Origin: Achromobacter insuavis
Lineage (GTDB): Bacteria > Pseudomonadota > Gammaproteobacteria > Burkholderiales > Burkholderiaceae_B
Direction: 5' to 3'
NCBI RefSeq assembly: GCF_902859645.1
Contig: NZ_CADIJR010000019.1
Location: 1 to 64,000 of the forward strand
DNA: 64,000 nt
A program made the position numbers and the translations under genes. The notes beneath the pieces are model-generated. The model made no database searches. It saw only the letters and a list, made by a program, of their open reading frames with translations, and was not told where the DNA came from. This document shows, piece after piece, positions 44,909-56,469 of the stretch; positions within the stretch are counted from its first letter, which is position 1, and each line of letters opens with the position of its first letter.

Positions 44909-46438
44909 TCACAGGCTGGGCAACAGGCCGGCCGGCATCAGCGCATTCAGGTGGCGGCCGGCGATCAACCGGCTGGCGGCCTCGATGTCGGGCGCGAAGA
45001 AACGGTCCTTCTCGTAGTGCGCGACCTGCTCGCGCAGCAGGCCGCGCGCGCGCTCCAGCTTGGGCGAGGTCTTCAACCCCGCGCGGAAGTCCAGTCCCTG
45101 GCAGGCGCCCAGCCACTCGATCGCCAGGATGTCGCGCACGTTGTCGGCCATCGGCCAAAGCCGCTTGCCGGCGTTGGGCGCCATCGACACGTGGTCTTCC
45201 TGGTTGGCCGAGGTCGGCAGGCTGTCGACGCTGGCCGGATGCGCCAGCGCCTTGTTGTCGCTGGCCAGCGCGGCCGCCGTGACCTGCGCGATCATGAAGC
45301 CCGAATTGACGCCGCCGTTGCTCACCAGGAACGGCGGCAGCTGCGACATGTGCTTGTCCATCATCAGCGAAATGCGGCGTTCGGACAGCGCGCCGATCTC
45401 GGCCAGCGCCAGGGCCAGGTTGTCGGCCACCAGCGCCACCGGCTCGGCATGGAAGTTGCCACCCGACAGCACGTCGCCCTGTTCGGCGAACACCAGCGGG
45501 TTGTCGGACACGGCATTGGCCTCGATCTGCAGCACCTGCGCCACGTGGCGGATCTGCGTCAGGCACGCGCCCATGACCTGCGGCTGGCAGCGCAGCGAGT
45601 AGGGGTCCTGGACCTTGTCGCAATCGACGTGCGAATGGCCGACCTCGCTGTCTTCGGTCAGCAGGTCGCGGTAGACGGCGGCCACGTCGATCTGGCCGGG
45701 CTGGCCGCGCGCCTCGTGGATGCGGGCGTCGAACGGCACGCGCGAGCCGAGCATCGCTTCCACGCTCAGGCTGCCGCAGACCAGGCCGGCGGCCAGCAGG
45801 TCCTCGGTCTCGAACAGGCCGCGCAGCGCATAGGCGGTCGACACCTGGGTGCCGTTCAACAGGGCCAGGCCTTCCTTGGCGGCCAGCGTCAGCGGCGCCA
45901 GGCCAGCTCGGGCCAGCGCGGCCTTGGCCGGCAGCCACTCGCCGTCGCAGCGGGCGCGGCTTTCGCCCAGCAACAGCAGCGACATGTGGGCCAGCGGCGC
46001 CAGGTCGCCCGAGGCGCCCACCGAACCCTTGAGCGGGATGTGCGGATAGACGCCGGCATTGACCAGCGCGATCAGGCTGTCGATGACCTGGCGGCGGATG
46101 CCCGAGCGGCCGCGCGCCAGGCTGTTGATCTTGAGCACCATGATGAGCCGCACCATGGCGTCGTCCAGCGGCTCGCCCACGCCGGCCGCGTGCGACAGCA
46201 CCAGCGAGCTCTGCAGCGCCTGCAGGTCCTCGCGCGCGATCTTGGTGGAAGCCAGCAGGCCGAAGCCGGTGTTGATACCGTAGGCGGTGCGGCCCTCGGC
46301 GATGATGCGTTCGACGCAGGCGACGCTGGCGTCGATCGGGCCGTAGGCGGCCGGGTCCAGCGTCACGCGGCCCGCGTGCTGGTACACCTGGCGCAGTTGC
46401 GCCAGGGTCAGGTGGCCGGGGTTCAGGTGCAGATCCAT
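44909..46438 (-). CDS. hutH: Histidine ammonia-lyase
   Basis: A 509-residue enzyme with the Ala142-Ser143-Gly144 triad that forms the MIO cofactor ([16 protein letters not shown]). [12 protein letters not shown] and SNPLVF-like [22 protein letters not shown] are also present. It converts histidine to urocanate and ammonia. It lies 29 bp after the permease gene. Confidence 0.96.
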   Translation of the reverse strand: MDLHLNPGHLTLAQLRQVYQHAGRVTLDPAAYGPIDASVACVERIIAEGRTAYGINTGFGLLASTKIAREDLQALQSSLVLSHAAGVGEPLDDAMVRLIMVLKINSLARGRSGIRRQVIDSLIALVNAGVYPHIPLKGSVGASGDLAPLAHMSLLLLGESRARCDGEWLPAKAALARAGLAPLTLAAKEGLALLNGTQVSTAYALRGLFETEDLLAAGLVCGSLSVEAMLGSRVPFDARIHEARGQPGQIDVAAVYRDLLTEDSEVGHSHVDCDKVQDPYSLRCQPQVMGACLTQIRHVAQVLQIEANAVSDNPLVFAEQGDVLSGGNFHAEPVALVADNLALALAEIGALSERRISLMMDKHMSQLPPFLVSNGGVNSGFMIAQVTAAALASDNKALAHPASVDSLPTSANQEDHVSMAPNAGKRLWPMADNVRDILAIEWLGACQGLDFRAGLKTSPKLERARGLLREQVAHYEKDRFFAPDIEAASRLIAGRHLNALMPAGLLPSL

Positions 46439-46467
46439 TTCTTATTCTCCAGGACGGATGTTCGGTG

Positions 46468-47874
46468 TCATGCGATGTCGTGTCCGCGCCGGACCGGGCG
46501 GGGCGCGGGCGCCTGCCCGCGGCGGGCGAACACGTAATAGAGCAGGCCGGGCACGATCAGCCCGATGATCCAGGAAATGTCGACGCCGCCCAGGCGCGCG
46601 ACCATCGGGCCGGTGTAGAGCTTGGTCGAGATGAAGGGCATCTGCACCAGCACCCCGAACACGTACACCAGGATGCCGGGCCAGTTCCAGCGGCCATAGC
46701 GGCCGTCCGGATCCGACAGTGCCGCCACATCGTAGCGCTCGCGGTTGATGAAGTAATAGTCCACCAGGTTGACGGCGCTCCAGGGCGTGAAGAAGGCCAG
46801 CAGGAACAGGATGAACGACTTGAATGCGTTCAGGAACGAATGCTGGCCCGCCAGCGCCACGCAAGTGGCCGCGCCGACGATCAGCACCACGAATACCAGC
46901 CGCTGGCGCCGCGAGATATCCACATGGCCGCGAAAGCCGCTGATGATGGTGGCGATGCACATGAAGCTGCCGTACGAGTTCAGCGTCGAGATCGTGACCT
47001 TGCCAAAGGCGATGCTGAAGTACAGCAGCGCCGCGGTGGCGCCGGCGCCGCCCAGGCCGACGATGTAGGCCACCTCGCGGCCGGCGAACTGCCCGGCCGC
47101 CATCGCCGCCGCCAGCACGCCCAGCGTCATCGCGATCTGCGCGCCCACCACCGACCCCAGGCCCACCGCCAGAAAGGTCTTGAACGACGAGGTGCGGCTG
47201 GGCAGGTAACGCGAGTAGTCCGCCACGTACGGGCCATAGGCGATCTGCCACGAGGCCGCCAGCGACACCGCCAGCAGGAACGAGGCCCAGCTGAAATGAC
47301 GGATCTGCAGCAGCTGGCCGACGTCGCCCAGCACGATCACGCGGCTGAAGAGGTAGACAAACGCGATCAGCCCCAGCACGCTGGCGACCCGCCCGATGAG
47401 GTGGATCATGCGGTAGCCGAACACCGTCACCAGCACGATGACGGCCGCGAACAGCAGGATACCGGCGCTGTCGCTGACGCCCAGCAGCTGGCCGATGGCC
47501 TGACCCGATAGCACGGTGCCGGTGGCCGTGAACCCCAGGTACATCAGGCACACCAGCACGATCGGGATGGCCGCGCCGTAGACGCCGAACTGCACCCGGC
47601 TGGAGATCATCTGCGGCAGGCCCAGCTTGGGGCCCTGGGCCGCGTGCAGCGCCATGACGGCGCCGCCGAACACCTGGCCGATGAACAGCCCGATCAGCGA
47701 CCAGAACACGTCGCCGCCCAGCACCACGGCCAGCGCGCCGGTGACGATGGCGGTGATCTGCAGATTGGCGCCCAGCCACAGCGTGAACTGGCTGTAGAGC
47801 CGGCCGTGGCGCTCGGTCTCGGGAATGAAGTCGATCGAGCGCCGTTCGATCAGCGACCCGCGGTCCTGCCCCAT
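46468..47874 (-). CDS. NCS1-family permease, CodB-like (putative histidine/urocanate uptake)
   Basis: A 468-residue membrane protein with about twelve segments and NCS1 motifs RRSIDFIPETERHG (N-terminus) and SWQIAYGPYVADYSRYLP. The ATG is preceded by caaggaga. NCS1 members carry cytosine, allantoin and similar compounds. Inside hut operons they are thought to import histidine pathway substrates; which one cannot be told from sequence. Confidence 0.87.
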   Translation of the reverse strand: MGQDRGSLIERRSIDFIPETERHGRLYSQFTLWLGANLQITAIVTGALAVVLGGDVFWSLIGLFIGQVFGGAVMALHAAQGPKLGLPQMISSRVQFGVYGAAIPIVLVCLMYLGFTATGTVLSGQAIGQLLGVSDSAGILLFAAVIVLVTVFGYRMIHLIGRVASVLGLIAFVYLFSRVIVLGDVGQLLQIRHFSWASFLLAVSLAASWQIAYGPYVADYSRYLPSRTSSFKTFLAVGLGSVVGAQIAMTLGVLAAAMAAGQFAGREVAYIVGLGGAGATAALLYFSIAFGKVTISTLNSYGSFMCIATIISGFRGHVDISRRQRLVFVVLIVGAATCVALAGQHSFLNAFKSFILFLLAFFTPWSAVNLVDYYFINRERYDVAALSDPDGRYGRWNWPGILVYVFGVLVQMPFISTKLYTGPMVARLGGVDISWIIGLIVPGLLYYVFARRGQAPAPRPVRRGHDIA

Positions 47875-47939
47875 GCGTTGTCTCCTTGCGGGCGCCGCGC
47901 CGCGACGCCCGGTTCTTGGCGGTGCGCGCCGGCCGCGGC

Positions 47940-49631
47940 TCAGCGCTGGGCGTTGACCATGGGCAGGTCCAGGCCCTGCTCGCGGGCGCAGTCGATCGCG
48001 GCCTGGTAGCCGGCATCGGCATGACGCATCACGCCGGTGCCCGGGTCGTTGGCCAGCACGCGGGCGATGCGTTCGGCCGCGGCATCGGTGCCGTCGCACA
48101 CGATCACCATGCCGGCATGCTGCGAGAAGCCCATGCCGACGCCGCCGCCGTGATGCAGCGACACCCAGGTGGCGCCGCCCGCCGTGTTCAGCAGGGCGTT
48201 GAGCAGCGGCCAGTCGGACACCGCGTCGGAACCGTCGCGCATGGCCTCGGTTTCGCGGTTGGGGCTGGCGACGGAGCCGGAATCCAGATGGTCGCGGCCG
48301 ATCACCACCGGCGCCGACAGCTCGCCGCTGCGCACCATCTCGTTGAACGCCAGGCCCAGCTTGGCGCGCTGCCCCAGGCCGACCCAGCAGATGCGCGCCG
48401 GCAGGCCCTGGAAGCGGATGCGCTCGCGCGCCATGTCGAGCCAGCGATGCAGGTGCGCGTCATCGGGGATCAGTTCCTTGACCTTGGCGTCCGTCTTGTA
48501 GATGTCCTGCGGATCGCCCGACAGCGCGGCCCAGCGGAACGGCCCCACGCCGCGGCAGAACAGCGGGCGGATGTAGGCGGGCACGAAGCCCGGGAAATCG
48601 AAGGCGTTGGCGACGCCTTCCTCCTTGGCCATCTGGCGGATGTTGTTGCCGTAGTCGAACGTCGGCACGCCCTGCCGCTGGAACGCCAGCATGGCTTCGA
48701 CGTGGACGGCCATCGACTGCTTGGCGGCCTTGACCACGGCGGCCGGCTCGCGCTTGGCGCGTTCGCGGTATTCGGCCCAGGTCCAGCCGGCCGGCAGGTA
48801 GCCGTTGAGCGGATCGTGGGCGCTGGTCTGGTCGGTGACCATGTCCGGGCGCACGCCGCGCCGCACCAGCTCGGGCAGCACCTCGGCGGCGTTGCCGCAC
48901 AGCGCCACCGACACCGCGCGGCCTTCCCGGGTGTAGCGGGCGATGCGGGCCAGCGCGTCATCCAGGTCGGCCGCCTGTTCATCGACATAGCGGGTGCGCA
49001 GGCGGAAATCGATGCTGGCCTGCTGGCATTCGATCGTCAGCGAGCAGGCGCCGGCCAGCGTCGCCGCCAGCGGCTGCGCGCCGCCCATGCCGCCCAGGCC
49101 GGCGGTCAGCACCCAGCGGCCGGCCAGCTTGCCGCCGTAGTGCTGGCGGCCCGCCTCGACGAAGGTCTCGTAAGTGCCCTGCACGATGCCCTGGCTGCCG
49201 ATGTAGATCCAGCTGCCGGCGGTCATCTGGCCGTACATGGCCAGGCCCTTGGCGTCGAGTTCGTTGAAATGCTCCCAGGTGGCCCAGTGCGGCACCAGGT
49301 TGGAATTGGCGATCAGCACGCGCGGCGCGTTGGCGTGGGTCTTGAACACGCCGACCGGCTTGCCCGACTGCACCAGCAGGGTCTCGTCGTCCTCCAGGCG
49401 CTTGAGCGTCTCGACGATCTTGTCGTAGCAGTCCCAATCGCGCGCGGCGCGGCCGATGCCGCCGTAGACCACCAGTTCCTTGGGATTCTCGGCCACGTCC
49501 GGATCGAGGTTGTTCATCAGCATGCGCAGCGGCGCTTCGGTCAGCCAGCTCTTGGCGGTGAGCTGGTTGCCGCGCGGCGCGCGGATCTCGACGTCGCGGT
49601 ATCGGTTCGATTGTTCCAAGGCAGTCTCCAT
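47940..49631 (-). CDS. hutU: Urocanate hydratase
   Basis: A 563-residue NAD-dependent enzyme with [20 protein letters not shown], the dinucleotide loop [12 protein letters not shown] and the active-site region [20 protein letters not shown], all diagnostic for HutU. It converts urocanate to imidazolonepropionate. First gene after the HutC operator. Confidence 0.96.
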   Translation of the reverse strand: METALEQSNRYRDVEIRAPRGNQLTAKSWLTEAPLRMLMNNLDPDVAENPKELVVYGGIGRAARDWDCYDKIVETLKRLEDDETLLVQSGKPVGVFKTHANAPRVLIANSNLVPHWATWEHFNELDAKGLAMYGQMTAGSWIYIGSQGIVQGTYETFVEAGRQHYGGKLAGRWVLTAGLGGMGGAQPLAATLAGACSLTIECQQASIDFRLRTRYVDEQAADLDDALARIARYTREGRAVSVALCGNAAEVLPELVRRGVRPDMVTDQTSAHDPLNGYLPAGWTWAEYRERAKREPAAVVKAAKQSMAVHVEAMLAFQRQGVPTFDYGNNIRQMAKEEGVANAFDFPGFVPAYIRPLFCRGVGPFRWAALSGDPQDIYKTDAKVKELIPDDAHLHRWLDMARERIRFQGLPARICWVGLGQRAKLGLAFNEMVRSGELSAPVVIGRDHLDSGSVASPNRETEAMRDGSDAVSDWPLLNALLNTAGGATWVSLHHGGGVGMGFSQHAGMVIVCDGTDAAAERIARVLANDPGTGVMRHADAGYQAAIDCAREQGLDLPMVNAQR

Positions 49632-49685
49632 GATCGACGCCGCGGCGCGATGCGCGGCCTGTTGGCGGAATCATAGGATGCCTAT

Positions 49686-49701
49686 GCTTGTATATACAAG
49701 C
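49686..49701. promoter_or_regulatory. HutC operator upstream of hutU
   Basis: A perfect 16-bp palindrome, gcttgtatatacaagc, 55 bp before hutU and after hutD. It closely matches the known HutC recognition pattern CTTGTATGTACAAG from Pseudomonas. It should mediate urocanate-inducible repression of hutU-permease-hutH-hutI. Confidence 0.88.
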
Positions 49702-49771
49702 TGATTGGACCAGGTTCCTGATCAGGGATTTCCCGTACGACGCCGCGCTCGGCGGGCGTCGCAAGGCGGCA

Positions 49772-50374
49772 TCAGCCCTGGCGCGGCTGCAGCTCGATCA
49801 GGCAGGCGTCCAGGACCGTGGCGGATTCCAGGCGGTATTCGGCCAGGCCTTCCGCGCTGTCCAGATGCAGGCAGTCGTAGCGCGCGGGCGACGGCAGCAA
49901 CAGGCCATCGCGCCGCGCCGTGAGCGCGTCGCCGGCATTGAACAGCAACACGATGCTGGCCGCGCTGTGGAAGGTCCAGTCGCGCGCGCCGCCGATCCAT
50001 TGCAGCCGCGCGTGGTAATGGCGTGGCGAATAGATCAGGTTGAAATCACGGATAGGGCCATCCAGCAGCCGGCAATCGACCCGCGCGTCGCCGGAGAACG
50101 CATAGGCCTGCCGCGCCAGCAGCGGCGCCTTCTCGCGACCGTCGACGGTCAGCGCGATGCCCGCGCCTTCCAGCACGGTGATGACGCGCTGCAGGCCGCT
50201 GAACGCGGAAAAGCCGCCCGCCTGCGCCACGTCGGCGATCGACAGGCGCCAGGTGAACGCGGCGCTGCTGCCGCCGGCGTTGCACGCCACTTCCTGGGTG
50301 GTGCCGCCGCCATTGCGCCACGGCATGCGGGGATAGTCCTGTGCCCGATACAGGCGCACGTCAAGCGAAGTCAT
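49772..50374 (-). CDS. hutD: HutD family protein
   Basis: A 200-residue cupin-like HutD protein with YPRMPWRNGGGTTQEV, FSAFSGLQRVITVLEG and PIRDFNLIYSPRHYHA. HutD is proposed to tune histidine catabolism by binding the formylated end product. Its ATG overlaps the hutC stop by four bases. Confidence 0.92.
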   Translation of the reverse strand: MTSLDVRLYRAQDYPRMPWRNGGGTTQEVACNAGGSSAAFTWRLSIADVAQAGGFSAFSGLQRVITVLEGAGIALTVDGREKAPLLARQAYAFSGDARVDCRLLDGPIRDFNLIYSPRHYHARLQWIGGARDWTFHSAASIVLLFNAGDALTARRDGLLLPSPARYDCLHLDSAEGLAEYRLESATVLDACLIELQPRQG

Positions 50375-51114
50375 GTGGAGAATTTTCCTTCCAGGCGATG
50401 GCGCGAACCGGGGTGGATCAGGCGCGCCAGGGTGACGGCGCGTTCGCCCGACCAGGTGCGCCGGCGGATCAGCAGGCAGGGCTCGTTGCGGTCGATCTGC
50501 AGCAGCTGGCATTCGCGCGGCTTGGCGACGATGGCCTCGACCACATGTTCGCCCTCGGTCAGCGGCGCCACCCGCGTCAGGTATTCATAGGGCGTGTGGC
50601 GGGTGAAGTCCTGCTTCAGGTAGTCGGGCGCCAACCGCACGTTGACGTAGCGGTCTTCGAGCTGGATCGGCACGTCGTCCTCGAAGTGCACAATGAGCGA
50701 ATGGAACACCGGCTGGCCTTCGCGGATGTCGAGCGCGGCGGCCTGTTCGCTGCCGGCGGCTTCCTCGGCCAGCCGCACCACGCGGCTGTGGTGGCGATGG
50801 CCGCGGGCCGTGATCTCGTCGGCGATATTGTTGACCGCGAACAGCGCCGAACGCGTCTTGGGCTGGGCCACGAACGTGCCCACGCCCTGCATGCGCACCA
50901 GCAGGCCCTCGGCCGTCAGCTCGCGCAGTGCGCGGTTGATGGTCATGCGGGAATAACCCAGCTCCTGCACCAGCTCGCTTTCCGAGGGCACGCGGTAATG
51001 CGCCGGCCACGCGCCGCTGCGGATCTGCTGGGCGATCATCTGCTTGAGTTGCGCATAAAGCGGCGCGGGCAGGGCGTTGGCCTGGGCCGGCAGGCTGGGC
51101 GGATTGGAAGCCAC
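50371..51114 (-). CDS. hutC: Histidine utilisation repressor (GntR/HutC family)
   Basis: A 247-residue regulator with a GntR helix-turn-helix (RVPSESELVQELGYSRMTIN and RALRELTAEGLLVRMQGVGT) and a UTRA ligand domain (RSALFAVNNIADEITARGH, EDRYVNVRLAPDYL). It represses hut until urocanate binds. It is divergent from frmR. A possible second, imperfect site (catgtacagacag) lies about 50 bp upstream of its start. Confidence 0.93.
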   Translation of the reverse strand: MASNPPSLPAQANALPAPLYAQLKQMIAQQIRSGAWPAHYRVPSESELVQELGYSRMTINRALRELTAEGLLVRMQGVGTFVAQPKTRSALFAVNNIADEITARGHRHHSRVVRLAEEAAGSEQAAALDIREGQPVFHSLIVHFEDDVPIQLEDRYVNVRLAPDYLKQDFTRHTPYEYLTRVAPLTEGEHVVEAIVAKPRECQLLQIDRNEPCLLIRRRTWSGERAVTLARLIHPGSRHRLEGKFST

Positions 51115-51156
51115 GGAATATCCTGTGTCGTGCCGTTGGACGAAAACCGATTATAG

Positions 51157-52674
<1,518 letters not shown>

Positions 52675-52692
52675 TCGCGCCCCGCGCGGTTG

Positions 52693-52725
52693 AAAAGCCC
52701 GTCGCGCAAGCGGCGGGCTTTTTTT
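52693..52725 (+). terminator. Rho-independent terminator after frmRA
   Basis: A stem of agcccgtcgc against gcggcgggct (one G-T pair) with a short loop and a run of seven T, starting 18 bp after the frmA stop. The clearest terminator in the window. Confidence 0.9.
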
Positions 52726-52758
52726 CATGACAGCGGCAAGTCAATCCGCGCGTCGATC

Positions 52759-52774
52759 ATGACACGTCTGTCAT
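52759..52774. promoter_or_regulatory. Dyad upstream of the 5'-nucleotidase gene
   Basis: atgaca-cgtc-tgtcat, an inverted repeat that includes ctgtcat, the half-site of PhoB boxes. A second direct half-site is not clear, so a Pho box is only a possibility. Confidence 0.3.
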
Positions 52775-52804
52775 TCATCTTCACGTAATCCTGGCCCGCG
52801 ACCA

Positions 52805-52832
52805 TGCATCCCTCCGAAAACAGAGGGATGCA
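52805..52832 (+). promoter_or_regulatory. 5'-UTR hairpin enclosing the ribosome-binding site
   Basis: A perfect 10-bp stem (tgcatccctc / gagggatgca) with an 8-nt loop ends five bases before the start codon of the 5'-nucleotidase gene. The only purine-rich ribosome-binding sequence (gaggg) is in the 3' arm and would be paired when the hairpin forms. Confidence 0.65.
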
Positions 52833-52837
52833 CGCGA

Positions 52838-54751
52838 ATGATCACGTGGAAGAGGAATGCCGGCGCGGCGGCATTGAGCCTGGTGGCGCTGCTGGCCGGT
52901 TGCGGCGGCAGCGACGACGACGATACGCCGGCCAGCCCGGCGCCGGTCGCCAGCCGGCCCATGGAACTGACGATCCTGCACATCAACGATCATCATTCCA
53001 ACCTGGACAGCAGGAAGAAGGATCTCAAGCTCAAGAACGCCGCCGGCGCGCGCGTGACGGTCAACACCGACGTCGGCGGCTTTCCGCGCGTCACCGCGGC
53101 CTTCGCCGCCCTGGCCGCGGCATCGCCCAACGTGCTCAAGCTGCACGCCGGCGACGCCACCACCGGCACGCTGTACTTCAACCGCGCGGGCGAACCCGGC
53201 GAAGCCGACGCAGCGCTGATGAACACGGTCTGCTTCGACGCCATGACGTTGGGCAACCATGAATTCGACAAAGGCGACAGCGGCCTGAAGCGCTTCATCG
53301 ATCTGCTGCATGCTGGCGCCTGCCAGACGCCGGTGCTCAGCGCCAACGTCACCTTCGGCGCCAACTCGGCGCTCAATCCCTCGCGCGCCCCGGGCATGGT
53401 CAAGCCCGCCATCGTGGTGCAGCGCGACGGCCAGCCGATCGGCCTGGTCGGCCTGACGATCGCCAACAAGACCCAGCAATCGTCCAGCCCCGACCCTGGC
53501 ACCCTGTTCTCCGACGAGACCGCCGCCGCGCAGCAGCAGATCGACGCGCTGCGCGCCCAGGGGGTCAACAAGATCGTGGTGATGAGCCACATCGGCTATG
53601 ACTACGACAAGCAGATCATTCCCAAGCTCAGCGGCGTCGACGTGGTGGTTGGCGGCGACTCCCACACGCTGCTCGGCCCCGACGCGCTGACGACCTACGG
53701 CGTCGGCTCGCCCGCCGGCGCGTACCCCACCGAACTGCGCAACAAGGACGGCAAGCGCGTCTGCCTGGTGCAGGCCTGGGAATACTCGCAGGTGGTGGGC
53801 GAACTGAAGGTCAGTTTCGACGCCAATGGCGATGTGACGGCCTGCGCCGGCACTCCCCATGTGCTGCTGGGCGACACCTTCAAGATCGGCGGCGCCGCAC
53901 CCGCCGCCGCCGACCAGACCGCCATTCTGGCCGACGTGGCCGCCAGCGGCTTCCTGCGCCTGCAGCAGCCGGATGCGCACGCCACGGCCGTGCTGCAGCC
54001 CTTCAAGACCAAGGTCGACGCGTTCAGCGCCAGCCTGGTGGCGACGGTGCCGCAGGAACTGTGCTCGCGGCGCGTCCCCGGCGGCCCCGGCTCGCGCGAC
54101 TACAGCCGTTCCAGCGTCGCCTGCAACACCCTGGGCAACGTCAACCTGCACGGCGGCGACATCCAGCAGTTGGTGGCGCAGGCCTATCTGGAAGTGGCCA
54201 ACACCAACTACGGCGGCGCCGACATCTCGTTGCAGAGCGGCGGTGGCGTGCGCATGCCGTTGCTGGGCAACGTGACCGCGGCCAGCGTGATCGAAGTCGT
54301 GCCCTTCGGCAACATGCTGTGGCGTCTGGATGTCACCGGCGCCGAGGTCAAGAACATGCTGGAAGACGGCATGCAGGCGGTCTACGGCCCCGGCGGTTCG
54401 ACCGGCCCGTACCCCTACGCGGGCGGCTTGCGCTGGGACGTGAACGCCGCGCTGGCCGAAGGCAGCCGCGTGTCGAACATCGAGGTGCGCGACAACGTCA
54501 GCGGCAACTGGCTGCCGCTGGACCTGAACCGCACCTACAAGCTGTTCGTCCTGAGCTTCAACGCCACCGGCGGCGACGGCTACAAGACCCTGGCCAACGT
54601 GCCGGCGGCCCGCCGCCAGGACATCGGCGTGCTCGATGCCGACGTGCTGCAGGCCTACATCGACAAGCAGGCCAAGAACCCCGTGTCCGGCCTGCCGGTG
54701 CTGAACCTGCTGCCGATCAGCCTGTACAGCACCAAGACGTACAGCGAGTGA
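52838..54751 (+). CDS. 5'-nucleotidase/2',3'-cyclic phosphodiesterase family lipoprotein (UshA-like)
   Basis: A 637-residue exported enzyme. The lipoprotein signal ends LLAGC (Cys22) followed by GGSDDDD, whose Asp residues favour a particular membrane. The metallophosphatase domain has LHINDHHSNLD, GDATTG, TLGNHEFD, SHIGYDYD and GGDSHTLLG, giving the two-metal site. The C-terminal 5'-nucleotidase domain has LQSGGGVRMPLLGNVT and ending NATGGDGYKTL. It probably hydrolyses extracellular nucleotides to release phosphate and nucleosides. Unlike E. coli UshA it is predicted to be lipid-anchored. Confidence 0.9.
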   Translation: MITWKRNAGAAALSLVALLAGCGGSDDDDTPASPAPVASRPMELTILHINDHHSNLDSRKKDLKLKNAAGARVTVNTDVGGFPRVTAAFAALAAASPNVLKLHAGDATTGTLYFNRAGEPGEADAALMNTVCFDAMTLGNHEFDKGDSGLKRFIDLLHAGACQTPVLSANVTFGANSALNPSRAPGMVKPAIVVQRDGQPIGLVGLTIANKTQQSSSPDPGTLFSDETAAAQQQIDALRAQGVNKIVVMSHIGYDYDKQIIPKLSGVDVVVGGDSHTLLGPDALTTYGVGSPAGAYPTELRNKDGKRVCLVQAWEYSQVVGELKVSFDANGDVTACAGTPHVLLGDTFKIGGAAPAAADQTAILADVAASGFLRLQQPDAHATAVLQPFKTKVDAFSASLVATVPQELCSRRVPGGPGSRDYSRSSVACNTLGNVNLHGGDIQQLVAQAYLEVANTNYGGADISLQSGGGVRMPLLGNVTAASVIEVVPFGNMLWRLDVTGAEVKNMLEDGMQAVYGPGGSTGPYPYAGGLRWDVNAALAEGSRVSNIEVRDNVSGNWLPLDLNRTYKLFVLSFNATGGDGYKTLANVPAARRQDIGVLDADVLQAYIDKQAKNPVSGLPVLNLLPISLYSTKTYSE

Positions 54752-54757
54752 GCCGGC

Positions 54758-54790
54758 GCTCCGGCCGCGCTATCACGGCGCGGCCGGAGC
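54758..54790. terminator. Bidirectional hairpin between the nucleotidase and glycosyltransferase genes
   Basis: A perfect 13-bp GC-rich inverted repeat (gctccggccgcgc / gcgcggccggagc) with a 7-nt loop fills the 40-bp gap between two convergent stop codons. Confidence 0.65.
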
Positions 54791-54791
54791 C

Positions 54792-55994
54792 CTAGCCCAG
54801 GCAGGCCGCGCTGTTCTGCACGGCCGTGCTCACCAGCACCCCCGCCGACATCAGCTTGTAGCGCAGGCGCGGCGCGCGCAGCGGGCCGGCTTCGTCATAG
54901 ATCCGCTCGGTCTCGCGCACGAAGGCCTCCAGGGAAAAGTCCCGCACCGCCCTGCGGCGCGCGGCGGCCGCCATCCAGTCGAGCAGGATGCGGTTCTCCA
55001 GGATCTCGGCCAGCGTCTCCGCCACCCGTGGCGGCGCCGACACCGGCACGATCCAGCCATTGCCGCCTTCGGTGACGTTCTCGGCCAGGCCGCCGGTATC
55101 GCTGACGATGACCGGCTTGCCCGCCGCCATCATCTCGCGGCAGGCAAAGGAAATCGTCTCCAGGCGCGACGACAGCACGAAGCCCACATCCATCGCCGCC
55201 AGCAGCGGCCGCACGTCGCGCAGCAGGCCGGTGAACACCACCGCGCCGGCCATGCCCAGCGCCTCGACCCGCCGCAGATCGGCGGCGGCGGGCGGCAGGC
55301 CGGCGATCAGCACGGCGATCTGTCCGCGCTGGTCTGGCGGCAGCAGGGCCACGGCGGCGACCATGTCCAGCCAGTTCTTGTAGCTGGCCGTGCCGGCGTG
55401 GCTGCCGACCACCAGGCGGTCCCGCAATGCCGGCGGCAGCAATGCCTCGCGCGCCCGCGCGGCCTCGTCCGGCGCCGCCGGACGGTAGTGCGCCGTGTCC
55501 ACGCCGTTACGCACCAGCCGCAGGTCCTGCGGGCGGAAGGCCGAGCGGCCCATGCCCTCGTAGGTGTGCTGGCTGACGCAGATGACGCGGTCGGTGGCCA
55601 GCGCGGCCCGCAGCCGCGCGCCCAGGCTGCGGGGATGGCGGCCATTGTGCTGGGTGTAGACCATGAACGGCCGCAGCGGCCCGAGCCCCACGGCCGCCAG
55701 CATGCAGAGGCGATGATCCGCCGAGCCATTGACGTGCACCACGTCGAACGCCTCGGCCCGCAGCAGCGCGCGCAACTGGCGCAACGTGCGCCACTGCCGC
55801 GCCGGCGCGCCCTTGAACTGCAGCGCCACCGTGCGCACCCCTGGCAGCGCGGCCGCCTCGTCCAGCAGCCGGCTGCCGCGCGGCGCCGCCACCGTGACGT
55901 CGGCCCGCGCGCCCAGCGCGCGCGCCAGCGACATGACGTAGGTCGTGTGGCCGCCGCCATCACCCAGGTGGAAATTGGTGTACAGGATCTTCAT
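54792..55994 (-). CDS. Glycosyltransferase family 4 (GT-B fold)
   Basis: A 400-residue GT-B enzyme. The N-terminal loop LGDGGGHTTYVMSLARAL, an acceptor-side segment VHVNGSADHRL, and the C-terminal nucleotide-sugar site with the EX7E motif (ETISFACREMMAAGKPV) and VSDTGGLAENV are seen. It likely adds a sugar to an envelope polysaccharide or lipid. It lies 9 bp after the small secreted-protein gene. Donor and acceptor are unknown. Confidence 0.88.
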   Translation of the reverse strand: MKILYTNFHLGDGGGHTTYVMSLARALGARADVTVAAPRGSRLLDEAAALPGVRTVALQFKGAPARQWRTLRQLRALLRAEAFDVVHVNGSADHRLCMLAAVGLGPLRPFMVYTQHNGRHPRSLGARLRAALATDRVICVSQHTYEGMGRSAFRPQDLRLVRNGVDTAHYRPAAPDEAARAREALLPPALRDRLVVGSHAGTASYKNWLDMVAAVALLPPDQRGQIAVLIAGLPPAAADLRRVEALGMAGAVVFTGLLRDVRPLLAAMDVGFVLSSRLETISFACREMMAAGKPVIVSDTGGLAENVTEGGNGWIVPVSAPPRVAETLAEILENRILLDWMAAAARRRAVRDFSLEAFVRETERIYDEAGPLRAPRLRYKLMSAGVLVSTAVQNSAACLG

Positions 55995-56003
55995 CGCCCG
56001 CCC

Positions 56004-56372
56004 TCAATCCTCCCGCAGCGCCTGGCACAGGGCGGCGGCGTACTCGGGGCCGCTGCGCATCCGCACATAGGTCGCGTAATGCTGGCGGTAGCGCTCGCTG
56101 TAGACATCCGGCAGGGGCCGCGCACGCGACAGCTGCGACATGCCCGAGGCGCGCCAGACTTCGACCTGCGCGCGCACCTCGGCGCGCGTCAGCTGGCCCT
56201 GCGCCTGACGGCGCTCGAAAGCGTCGCGCACGGTATCCGGCAACTCGCACGCGGACGCCGGCGCCATCGGCAGACCCTGGCCGGGCGCCGGCTCGGCCGC
56301 CCAGGCGGGCAGCGCCGCGGCCAGGCCCGCCACCAATGCGGCGCGCCCGGCCGCCTGTTTCCATCGCTGCAT
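56004..56372 (-). CDS. Small secreted protein of unknown function, 122 residues
   Basis: A signal peptide (residues ~1-25, PAWAAEP) is followed by a mostly helical, charged domain with RQAQGQLTRAEVRAQVEVW and two Cys (residues 42 and 116) that may form a disulfide. The helix LTRAEVRAQ recalls DUF4148-type proteins but I cannot place it. It is cotranscribed with the GT4 gene (9-bp gap). Confidence 0.72.
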   Translation of the reverse strand: MQRWKQAAGRAALVAGLAAALPAWAAEPAPGQGLPMAPASACELPDTVRDAFERRQAQGQLTRAEVRAQVEVWRASGMSQLSRARPLPDVYSERYRQHYATYVRMRSGPEYAAALCQALRED

Positions 56373-56469
56373 AAAGCCTCCCTGGCGTCCACCCCGCGCC
56401 GCCGATGGGCACGGCCGGTGAACAGGACCAGTCTAGGAAGCGCGCCGCGACAGGACGCGAACAGGCAGA

